Assembly (NCBI GenBank): GCA_964508185.1
Contig: CAZDSS010000105.1
Coordinates: 1 to 8,313 of the forward strand
Length of the DNA stretch: 8,313 bases
Direction: 5' to 3'
From: CAZDSS01 sp964508185
GTDB lineage: Bacteria; Pseudomonadota; Alphaproteobacteria; Sphingomonadales; Govanellaceae
Part shown: positions 1-6,754 of the stretch, in pieces
Layout: every line of letters starts with the position of its first letter
Numbering within the stretch: position 1 is the stretch's first letter
Made by a program: the position numbers and the translations under genes
Notes under the pieces: model-generated
What the model was told of the DNA's origin: nothing
The model's input: the letters and a program-made list of their open reading frames with translations, nothing else
The model's database searches: none

Positions 1-343
1 GCAGCTTGCCGATCCAGTCGGCCGGGATCTTGCCGGTATTCTGGACGATGGCATCCACGTCGCCGGCAAGGGCGAGGGTCACCACGTCGGCATTCAGGCC
101 GTCGATCACCGCGCGCGCCTGCTTGCCGGAGCCGCCATGGGACGCGCGGACCTTGATCTTCTGGCCGGTTTCCTTCTGCCAATGCTTGACGAAGGCGTCA
201 TTGAACTCGCGATAGAGCTCGCGGGTCGGGTCGTAGGAAACATTGAGAAGCGTGTCCTGCGCCAGGGCCGCCGGTGCGGGCACCGTGGCGGCGGAAAAGG
301 CAAGCAGCAAGGACGCAGCAAAGATCTTTCCGATGGGTTTCAT
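1..343 (-). CDS. sbp: Sulfate-binding periplasmic protein, N-terminal part
   Basis: Partial gene: 114 codons from ATG at 343, continuing beyond the left edge. The product is the periplasmic solute-binding subunit of a sulfate/thiosulfate ABC importer (Sbp/CysP family), which captures sulfate and passes it to the CysT/CysW permease and CysA ATPase. Seen in the sequence: a signal peptide (MKPIGK start, hydrophobic core AASLLLAFSAA, probable cleavage after ALA at residues 26-28), then the family signatures LLNVSYDPTRELYREFN, SHGGSGKQARAVIDGL and ADVVTLALAGDVDAI. These closely match E. coli Sbp; the SHGGSGKQ loop belongs to the sulfate-binding site in the family. The start is supported by an AAGGGGG Shine-Dalgarno at 350-356, six bases upstream. 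Its permease and ATPase genes would be expected to the left of the window. It is divergent from an Rrf2-family regulator gene that probably controls it. The Sbp/CysP family is certain; which of the two subtypes is not. Confidence 0.93.
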   Translation of the reverse strand, partial: MKPIGKIFAASLLLAFSAATVPAPAALAQDTLLNVSYDPTRELYREFNDAFVKHWQKETGQKIKVRASHGGSGKQARAVIDGLNADVVTLALAGDVDAIVQNTGKIPADWIGKL

Positions 344-373
344 GGGATGCCCCCTTGATTGATGACGGCACAT

Positions 374-401
374 TCTCTACTTACTAGATAGAGATAGTCA
401 A
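374..401 (-). promoter_or_regulatory. Predicted sigma-70-type promoter of the sulfate-binding protein gene
   Basis: Read on the minus strand there is a near-consensus -35 box TTGACT (396-401), a 16-base spacer and a weak -10 box TAGAGA (374-379). Transcription would start near 367, giving a leader of about 24 bases that just accommodates the Shine-Dalgarno at 350-356. This is the most AT-rich stretch of the left part of the window. The geometry fits well, but the -10 box matches only three of six consensus bases. Confidence 0.55.
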
Positions 402-405
402 CTGG
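375..405. promoter_or_regulatory. Candidate Rrf2/IscR-type operator overlapping the sbp promoter
   Basis: Two overlapping partial palindromes are visible. At 381-405 the plus strand fits the 25-base E. coli IscR type 1 consensus, as I remember it, at 18 of 25 positions. The right half is best, with ATAGTCAACT at 394-403 matching ten of ten, and it includes the complement of the -35 box. At 375-393 there is a second inverted repeat with arms CTCTA (375-379) and TAGAG (389-393), with TA/TA matches further in; it covers the -10 box. A protein bound here would block the sbp promoter. The adjacent divergent Rrf2-family gene is the obvious candidate binder. The link to that protein is inference. 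Confidence 0.45.
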
Positions 406-653
406 AAATTTCAGCCCCGTGAGGACATCGCTCCCGATCTCTTGTCCCGGCGCCTCCGTCTCCCTGCGGAAGGCACATGCGCCGGCTTTGCGTCGCGGGT
501 GTTTTTGGTCTATGGCTAAGGCTAATTCGGGCGGGCCCGCAGCGCGCATAACAATGACGTGAGGGGGCCGTCCGTTCCCGATTCGGGATGGAGCCGTGTC
601 CGCCCGGGGTGCAGGTTCATACACGGCAGCCGGAGGATTCACGCGTCCACGCC
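406..653 (+). other. Leader/intergenic region ahead of the Rrf2-family gene
   Basis: No gene is supported here; open frames crossing it have no family features and no good ribosome binding site. A weak possible promoter for the regulator is TTGCGT (488-493), 17 bases, TATGGC (511-516). Further downstream are a perfect 10-base palindrome GCGGGCCCGC (531-540) and a small stem-loop TCCCG-ATT-CGGGA (576-588). If that promoter is used, the regulator mRNA has an untranslated leader of about 130 bases. I do not recognise a riboswitch. Confidence 0.3.
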
Positions 654-1124
654 ATGATCTCGCAAAAAGCAAAATACGCTCTGCGCGCCCTGATCGCCCT
701 GGCCCAGGCCGGAGATCACGCCCTCCTCATCTCCGAAATATCGGAAGCGAAGCGGATCCCCAAAAAGTTCCTGGAACAGATCCTGCTGGAGCTCAAGCGC
801 CAGGGCATCGTGACGAGCAGGCGGGGGCGCCATGGCGGATACGCGCTCCTCAAGGATCCGTCGGAGATCTATTTCGGCCAGATCATCCGCATCATCGACG
901 GGCCGCTGGCGCCGCTTCCCTGCCTCAGCCGCACGGCCTATCGCCGCTGCGAGGATTGCGGCGACGAAAGCGCCTGCCTCTTGCGCCGGGTGTTCGCGGT
1001 GACCCATCAGGCGACCACGGGGATTCTGGACAATACGTCCATTCTGGATGCGATCACCGGCGCCCTCCCCGGCCTCGTCGAGGAGGACATCCCGCCGGAG
1101 CTCTATCAGGCGGCCAATATCTGA
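654..1124 (+). CDS. Rrf2-family transcriptional regulator with cysteine cluster
   Basis: 156 residues, the normal length for Rrf2 proteins (IscR, NsrR, RirA, CymR). An N-terminal winged helix-turn-helix covers about residues 1-80: it opens QKAKYALRALIALA, has a recognition-helix region IPKKFLEQILLELKRQG (35-51), and a wing VTSRRGRHGGYAL (53-65) typical of the family. A dimerisation helix follows. Cysteines at 90, 99, 102 and 108 lie where Fe-S-binding Rrf2 proteins carry their ligands, and the C102-X5-C108 spacing is typical. The start at 654 fits the family N-terminus; GGAGG at 632-636 is the only Shine-Dalgarno-like sequence, 17 bases upstream and farther than ideal. An in-frame ATG at 588 would add 22 residues unlike the family. 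Its position, divergent from a sulfate-binding protein gene, suggests a repressor of sulfate uptake sensing Fe-S or cysteine status; that is inference. The family is certain, the exact subfamily is not. Confidence 0.93.
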   Translation: MISQKAKYALRALIALAQAGDHALLISEISEAKRIPKKFLEQILLELKRQGIVTSRRGRHGGYALLKDPSEIYFGQIIRIIDGPLAPLPCLSRTAYRRCEDCGDESACLLRRVFAVTHQATTGILDNTSILDAITGALPGLVEEDIPPELYQAANI

Positions 1125-1136
1125 GGGCCGGCCTCA
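1122..1136. other. Convergent gene ends with small inverted repeat
   Basis: The stop codons of the Rrf2-family gene (TGA, 1122-1124) and recJ (complement of TCA, 1134-1136) face each other with only nine bases between them. They form the arms of a short inverted repeat, TGAGG...CCTCA. The hairpin is only five base pairs and no T-tract follows on either strand, so calling it a bidirectional terminator would be speculative. No other terminator is evident for either gene. Confidence 0.3.
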
Positions 1137-2930
1137 GACCTCCGCCAGATCCTCGATCTGCATCTCGGCCGTGCGGCGGCCGTTCCAGAAATTGACCCGC
1201 AGGCTCGCCGCCACGTGAAAATGCCGGCCCATGCCTGACAGCAGGCTCTGCCCCATGGGCGTCGCCGCGGCGCGGAAGGCCATGCCCTTGATGCGGCGGC
1301 CGCAGGGTGATTCGAAGGTCGCCCGCACATGATCCGCCCCGACCACGTCGCAGAAGGCGACCTTCAACCGGGCGAACGCGAAGCGCGGCGTGGGGTTGCC
1401 CGCGCCATAGGGCCCGGCGCGGCCGATTTCCTCCGCAAGCTCCACGCTGCAGGCAGGCACCGTGAGCGCCCCATCCACCATCAGGGCGCGCGCCGCCTGC
1501 GCCGCCGCCACCTGTGGCTGCAGCCGCTCGTGCAGGAACTGTTCGAGGTCGGTGAGGCGGTCCCGAGTCACCGTCAGCCCCGCCGCCATCTTGTGGCCGC
1601 CGCCATTGACGAGAAGCCCCGCCTGACGCGCCGCCGTCACCGCCGCGCCGAGATCGACGCCGGGGATGGATCGGGCCGATCCCTTGCCGATGTCGCCGTC
1701 GAAGGCGATGACGACGGACGGCAGGTCGAACCGCTCCTTGATTCGCCCGGCGACGATGCCGATGACGCCTGGATGCCAGCCGTCCGCCGCCGCGAGGGCG
1801 AGCGCCCCCGCGGGCGGGCCGCCATGGCGCATCTGCAGCTGGTGCATGGCCTCTTCCAGCACCTGGAATTCGATGGCCTGGCGTTCGAGATTGTAGCGCT
1901 CGAGTTCGGCGGCGATCGCCTCGGCCCGCGCCGGATCGTCGGTGGACAGAAGCTCGGTCCCGAGCCCCGCCTGCCCCACGCGCCCACCCGCATTGACCCG
2001 GGGTCCCAGCAGGAAGCCGAGATGATAGCTCCCCGGCGGCTCGTTTATGCGCGCGAACTTCATCAGGGCGTTGAGCCCCGCATTGCGGCCCTGCCCCAGA
2101 ACCTTGAGGCCCTGCATGACGAAGGCGCGGTTGAGCCCCTGCAGCGGCACCACGTCGGCCACCGTGCCGAGGGCGACGAGATCGAGAAGGTCCAGAAGCT
2201 GCGGCTCCGGCCGTCCGCGATAGTGCCCCGCCGCACGCAGCAGGCGGTTGACCGCGACCACCAGAAGGAAGACGACCCCGACGGCGGCAAGGAAGCCCAG
2301 GCCGCTGTCGTCATCGATGCGGTTGGGGTTGACCACCGCCACCGCCTCGGGCAGCGCGGGCTCGCAGATGTGATGGTCGAGGACGACCACATCGAGCCCC
2401 GCCTCCCGCGCCGCCGCCAGCGGCTCGAAGGACAGCGCGCCGCAATCGACGGTGATCACAAGGCTCACCCCCTCCTGCCGGAGCTTGAGGAGGGCCGGAA
2501 TGTTCGGGCCGTAGCCCTCGATCAGGCGGTCGGGGATATAGGTGCGAAGATCCGCGCCCACGGCGGCGAAGAAGCGGCGGAGGACGGCGGCGGAGGTCGC
2601 CCCGTCCACGTCATAGTCGCCGAAGACCGCGACCTTCTCGCCGTTGCGGATGGCGGCGGCGATGCGTTCCGCCGCCCGGTCCATGTCGCGGAGAACGTAA
2701 GGATCGGGCATGAGGGCGCGGAGGCTGGGGGCGAGATAGTCCGCCGCCCCCTCGATATCGACGCCGCGCCCGGCAAGCAGCCGGGCCACCACGTCCGGGA
2801 GCCCGTATCGCTGCATGAGCGCGGCGATTACCCGCTCCGGCGCGGGGCGGAAGCGCCAGGCCCGTCCCGAGAGCGACCGGGTGACCCCGAAGACGCTGTC
2901 TTCCGCGGCGAGTCCCGCCAGTTCGCTCAA
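1134..2930 (-). CDS. recJ: Single-stranded-DNA-specific exonuclease RecJ
   Basis: 598 residues, normal for RecJ. RecJ degrades single-stranded DNA 5' to 3' with Mn/Mg ions in RecF-pathway recombination, mismatch repair and base excision repair, in the cytoplasm. DHH phosphoesterase motifs are in order: VFGDYDVDG (102-110), ITVDCGA (159-165), LDHH (184-187), ALGTVADVVPL (253-263) and GPRVNAGGRVG (309-319). The DHHA1 domain follows with HPGVIGIVAGRIKERF (386-401) and NGGGHKMAAG (442-451), and the C-terminal region (about 475-598) corresponds to the RecJ OB-fold. All visible metal-binding residues are intact. The start is TTG at 2930, backed by AAGGAGGA with AGGAGG six bases ahead of the TTG; the sequence then runs MSELAGLA. 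It is last in the run after glpX, 41 bases behind the glpX stop, and probably shares its transcript. The gap contains a perfect hairpin. Confidence 0.97.
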   Translation of the reverse strand: MSELAGLAAEDSVFGVTRSLSGRAWRFRPAPERVIAALMQRYGLPDVVARLLAGRGVDIEGAADYLAPSLRALMPDPYVLRDMDRAAERIAAAIRNGEKVAVFGDYDVDGATSAAVLRRFFAAVGADLRTYIPDRLIEGYGPNIPALLKLRQEGVSLVITVDCGALSFEPLAAAREAGLDVVVLDHHICEPALPEAVAVVNPNRIDDDSGLGFLAAVGVVFLLVVAVNRLLRAAGHYRGRPEPQLLDLLDLVALGTVADVVPLQGLNRAFVMQGLKVLGQGRNAGLNALMKFARINEPPGSYHLGFLLGPRVNAGGRVGQAGLGTELLSTDDPARAEAIAAELERYNLERQAIEFQVLEEAMHQLQMRHGGPPAGALALAAADGWHPGVIGIVAGRIKERFDLPSVVIAFDGDIGKGSARSIPGVDLGAAVTAARQAGLLVNGGGHKMAAGLTVTRDRLTDLEQFLHERLQPQVAAAQAARALMVDGALTVPACSVELAEEIGRAGPYGAGNPTPRFAFARLKVAFCDVVGADHVRATFESPCGRRIKGMAFRAAATPMGQSLLSGMGRHFHVAASLRVNFWNGRRTAEMQIEDLAEV

Positions 2931-2944
2931 ACCCGTCCTCCTTC
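2931..2944 (-). promoter_or_regulatory. Strong ribosome binding site that fixes the recJ TTG start
   Basis: On the minus strand GAAGGAGGACGGGT directly precedes TTG at 2928-2930. The AGGAGG core matches the anti-Shine-Dalgarno fully with six-base spacing, far better than the sites of the neighbouring genes. It may offset the weak TTG start codon. No ATG or GTG in the recJ frame is better placed. Confidence 0.75.
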
Positions 2945-2962
2945 GGGGGCGTCACCGCCCCC
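2945..2962 (-). other. GC-rich hairpin between glpX and recJ
   Basis: A perfect inverted repeat: seven pairs, GGGGGCG (2945-2951) with CGCCCCC (2956-2962), and a four-base loop. In the minus-strand transcript it lies ten bases after the glpX stop and ends just before the recJ Shine-Dalgarno. No U-tract follows, so it is not a canonical intrinsic terminator. It could protect the 3' end of glpX mRNA, mark a processing site, or affect recJ translation. Confidence 0.55.
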
Positions 2963-2971
2963 GGCGCATGA

Positions 2972-3949
2972 TCAGTTCTTGTCGATGCAGTGCTGGCCCT
3001 TGATCCAGCGCACGGTGCGCGAGCGCGACCGCATCACCACCGAATGGGTGGTGTACTGGCGCGAGCCCGGGATCACCTTGACGCCTTCCAGCATGGAGCC
3101 GTCGGTCACCCCCGTCGCGGCGAAGATCACGTCGCCGCGGGCCATGTCCTCGGTCGAATACTTGCGGTCGAAGTCGGTGATGCCGCAACGGATGGCGCGG
3201 GCCCGCTCGTCCTCGTTGCGGAACAGGAGCCGGCCCTGGATCTGGCCGCCGATGGCGCGCAGGGCCGCGGCCGCAAGCACGCCCTCGGGCGCGCCGCCGG
3301 AGCCCATGTACATGTCCACGCCCGTCGTCGGGTCGGTGGTCGCAATCACGCCCGCCACGTCGCCGTCGCCGATCAGCATGATGCGCGCGCCCGCCTCGCG
3401 CACCGCCTTGATGAGGTCGGCATGGCGCGGCCGGTCGAGGATGCAGACCATGATGTCCTGCGGGGAGACGCCCTTGGCCCTGGCGACGGCCTGGATGTTC
3501 TCGGCCGGCGTGCGGTCGAGATCGACGATGCCGGGCTCGAAGCCGGGGCCCACCGCGATCTTGTCCATGTAGACGTCGGGGGCGTTCAGCAGATTGCCCT
3601 TTTCGGCCAGGGCGATCACGGCCAGCGCGTTCGGCATGGCCTTCGCCGTGATGGTGGTGCCTTCCAGCGGGTCGAGGGCGATATCAACGGCAGGACCGCG
3701 GCCGGTGCCCACCTTCTCGCCGATATAGAGCATGGGGGCTTCGTCGCGCTCACCTTCGCCGATCACCACGGTGCCCTCCATGTCGAGGGTATTGAGCGCC
3801 TTGCGCATGGCGTCCACGGCGGCGGCGTCGGCCGCCTTCTCGTTGCCGTGGCCCACGAGCCTGGACGCGGCCAGGGCCGCCGCCTCGGTGACGCGCACCA
3901 GTTCCAGCACGAAAATGCGGTCGAGTAGGAAGGATTGCTGTTCTGCCAT
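2972..3949 (-). CDS. glpX: Class II fructose-1,6-bisphosphatase GlpX
   Basis: 325 residues, typical of GlpX. It hydrolyses fructose 1,6-bisphosphate to fructose 6-phosphate plus phosphate in gluconeogenesis (Mn/Mg-dependent, cytoplasmic); in autotrophic relatives class II enzymes may also act on sedoheptulose 1,7-bisphosphate. Signatures: VIGEGERDEAPMLYIGE (62-78, metal ligands), ALDPLEGTT (91-99, metal and phosphate binding), LIGDGDVAG (192-200), GSGGAPEGVLAAAAL (216-230) and ATGVTDGSML (278-287). No catalytic region is missing. The start ATG at 3947-3949 has AAGGATC about nine bases upstream and gives the usual family opening MAEQQSFLLDRIFVLELVRVTE. It lies 66 bases after hom and 41 before recJ in the same orientation. 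No class I Fbp gene is visible in this window, so whether GlpX is the sole FBPase cannot be told here. Confidence 0.97.
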   Translation of the reverse strand: MAEQQSFLLDRIFVLELVRVTEAAALAASRLVGHGNEKAADAAAVDAMRKALNTLDMEGTVVIGEGERDEAPMLYIGEKVGTGRGPAVDIALDPLEGTTITAKAMPNALAVIALAEKGNLLNAPDVYMDKIAVGPGFEPGIVDLDRTPAENIQAVARAKGVSPQDIMVCILDRPRHADLIKAVREAGARIMLIGDGDVAGVIATTDPTTGVDMYMGSGGAPEGVLAAAALRAIGGQIQGRLLFRNEDERARAIRCGITDFDRKYSTEDMARGDVIFAATGVTDGSMLEGVKVIPGSRQYTTHSVVMRSRSRTVRWIKGQHCIDKN

Positions 3950-3983
3950 AATGTAGGATCCTTGATATCGTCCCCAATTGTTG

Positions 3984-4009
3984 CGACGGCGGGGCTTGCC
4001 CCGCCATCG
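3984..4009 (-). other. GC-rich hairpin between hom and glpX
   Basis: An inverted repeat with core stem GGCGGGG (3988-3994) and CCCCGCC (3999-4005) around a CTTG loop. After one mismatch it is extended by CGA/TCG, giving 10 of 11 pairs. In the minus-strand transcript it begins seven bases after the hom stop. The bases after it are CAACAATTGG, with no U-tract. It is therefore a poor intrinsic terminator and more likely a 3'-end stabiliser or processing site within the operon mRNA. Confidence 0.55.
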
Positions 4010-4015
4010 AGTAAC

Positions 4016-5304
<1,289 letters not shown>

Positions 5305-5308
<4 letters not shown>

Positions 5309-6513
5309 GATGCCGCCTTCAAGTCTCCAAGAATCTGATCCCGCTGCGCCAGGAAGCGCTTGATGTTGCGCACCGCCTGACGGATGCGATGCTCGTTCTC
5401 CACAAGCGCGATCCGCACATGGGTGTCGCCGTATTCGCCGAAGCCGATGCCGGGGGCCACCGCCACCTTGGCGTGGGTCAGCAGAAGCTTCGAGAATTCG
5501 AGGGAGCCGAGATGGTCCCAGCCGGGCGGCAGAGGCGCCCAGGCGAACATGGTGGCATCCGGCGCCGGAACCGGCCAGCCCGCGGCGGTGAGCCCCTGCA
5601 CCAGCACGTCCCGCCGCGCCTTGTAGATGCGCCGGGCGTTGTCGATGCAGTCCTGCGGGCCGTTGAGCGCCGCGGTCGCCGCCACCTGAATGGGCGTGAA
5701 GGCGCCGTAATCGAGGTACGACTTCACGCGCGTCAGCGCCGCGATGAGATCGCGATTGCCGGCCGCGAAGCCGATGCGCCAGCCCGCCATGCTGTAGGTC
5801 TTGCTCATGGACGTGAATTCGATGGCCACATCCCTGGCGCCCGGCACCTGCAGGATCGAGGGCGGCGGCACGTCGTTGAAATAGATCTCCGCGTAGGCAA
5901 GGTCGGACAGGATCCAGATCTTGTGCTCGCGGCAGAAGGCCACGACCTTCTCGTAGAAGGCGAGATCCACCACCTCCGCCGTCGGGTTCGACGGGTAGTT
6001 GAGCACGAGAGCCAGGGGCTTCGGCACGCTGTGGCGCACCGCCCGCTCGAGCACGTTCATGAAGTCCCCTTCATGGAGCGGCAGATGGCGGATGGTGGCG
6101 CCCGCAATGATGAAGCCGTAGGCATGGATCGGGTAGCTGGGGTTCGGCACCAGCACCACGTCGCCCGGCGCGGTGATCGCCTGGGCGAGGTTGGCGAGCC
6201 CTTCCTTGGAACCCAAGGTCACGATCATCTCCCGCTCGGGGTCGAGCTCCACCCCGAAGCGGCGTTCGTAATACTTGCACATGGCCCGGCGCAGGCCGGG
6301 GATGCCCTTGGACTGGGAATAGCCGTGGGTCCTCGGGTTCTGCACCGTCTCCGTCAGCTTGTCCACGATATGCTGCGGGGTGGGAAGGTCAGGGTTGCCC
6401 ATGCCGAAATCGATGATGTCGTCGCCGGCGGCTCGGGCCTTGGCCTTCATCGCATTGACTTCCGCGAAGACGTAAGGCGGCAGGCGCTTGATCCGATAAA
6501 AGTCCGTCGACAT
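5305..6513 (-). CDS. alaC: PLP-dependent aminotransferase, AlaC-like
   Basis: 402 residues; fold-type I class I/II aminotransferase. It strongly resembles E. coli AlaC (glutamate-pyruvate transaminase, from memory), and the rhizobial homologues are often labelled LL-diaminopimelate aminotransferase. Seen: RIKRLPPYVFAEVN (7-20), DFGMGNPDLPTPQHIV (35-50), THGYSQSKGIPGLRRA (62-77), VTLGSKEGLANLAQAI (98-113), LVPNPSYPIHAYGF (121-134), NYPSNPTAE with Asn176, SDLAYAE with Asp204, SMSKTYSMAGWRIGF with the PLP lysine Lys238, and GDTHVRIALVEN (362-373) near the C-terminus. The start ATG at 6511-6513 fits the family N-terminus; an in-frame TTG at 6612 would add 33 His/Gln/Pro-rich residues unlike the family and overlapping a leader hairpin. 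The ribosome binding site is weak. It is first in the run with hom, glpX and recJ. Probable reaction: alanine plus 2-oxoglutarate to pyruvate plus glutamate. The substrate cannot be read from sequence alone, and the hom neighbour leaves an aspartate-family role possible. Confidence 0.9.
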
Positions 6514-6568
6514 GTTCACACCATCATGATGTTGGCATTGATGCTGGGTTAAACGGGGTTTGAAACTC

Positions 6569-6607
6569 GGGTCACGGGACCCCGCCGGCGGCATTCCGGC
6601 GCGGGTC
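6569..6607 (-). promoter_or_regulatory. Leader with two mutually exclusive hairpins upstream of alaC
   Basis: One hairpin is GACCC-CGCCGG (6578-6588) with CCGGCG-C-GGGTC (6596-6607): 11 pairs, one bulged base and a seven-base loop. A second, shorter hairpin uses the same GACCC (6578-6582) paired with GGGTC at 6569-6573 across four bases. The shared segment cannot be in both, which resembles the switching arms of an attenuator. No U-tract or convincing leader peptide follows, so function is unproven. With transcription starting near 6612 it would form the 5' end of an approximately 100-base alaC leader. Confidence 0.4.
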
Positions 6608-6618
6608 GTCAAGCGCCT

Positions 6619-6646
6619 TCTATAGCAAGCTTCTCAAGCTACGCAA
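6619..6646 (-). promoter_or_regulatory. Candidate promoter of the alaC-hom-glpX-recJ run
   Basis: On the minus strand there is an extended -10, TGC-TATAGA (6619-6627), with TTGCGT at 6641-6646 as a -35 box 16 bases upstream. A short perfect inverted repeat AGCTT-GAG-AAGCT (6628-6640) fills the spacer and could be an operator. This is the most AT-rich part of the divergent gap and the only good -10 found for this strand. The -35 matches only three of six bases. Confidence 0.45.
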
Positions 6647-6754
6647 ATCCCGCAAACTGGTCTAAGATCAGATTCAGCGTCCGGTCACAACAAGGGCGCA
6701 TGGGGGCCGAACCTGGTCGAGGGTGTCAATCATCCGCAAGGACAGCAGAAGCAC

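Noticed and set aside
588..653. N-terminal extension of the Rrf2 regulator from ATG at 588
   Set aside because: The 22 extra residues are unlike the family, whose members start about where residue Met at 654 lies. The extension would also translate across the small leader hairpin at 576-588.
596..1195. Alternative 199-codon plus-strand frame overlapping the Rrf2-family gene
   Set aside because: Arg/Pro/Gly-rich shadow in a different frame. The 654-1124 frame carries the complete Rrf2 fold and cysteine cluster.
1329..3572. 747-codon plus-strand frame opposite recJ and glpX
   Set aside because: It spans two genes with full catalytic motifs on the other strand, and its translation is Arg/His/Pro-rich with no domain signature. 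The length is explained by the rarity of stop codons in high-GC antisense frames.
2945..4009. The two intergenic hairpins as intrinsic terminators
   Set aside because: Neither is followed by a U-rich run on the coding strand, and co-directional genes with ribosome binding sites follow closely.
5389..6552. 387-codon plus-strand frame opposite the aminotransferase
   Set aside because: Antisense shadow of a well-supported PLP enzyme; no motifs and a His/Arg/Val-rich composition.
6514..6612. 33-residue N-terminal extension of the aminotransferase from TTG at 6612
   Set aside because: The extension is His/Gln/Pro-rich, lies over stem-loops and immediately follows the likely -10 box. The family N-terminus begins at ATG 6513.
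6655..6680. Possible phaC -10 box TAAGAT at 6662-6667
   Set aside because: It matches four of six bases, but no acceptable -35 box lies 16-18 bases upstream, so I do not call a phaC promoter.
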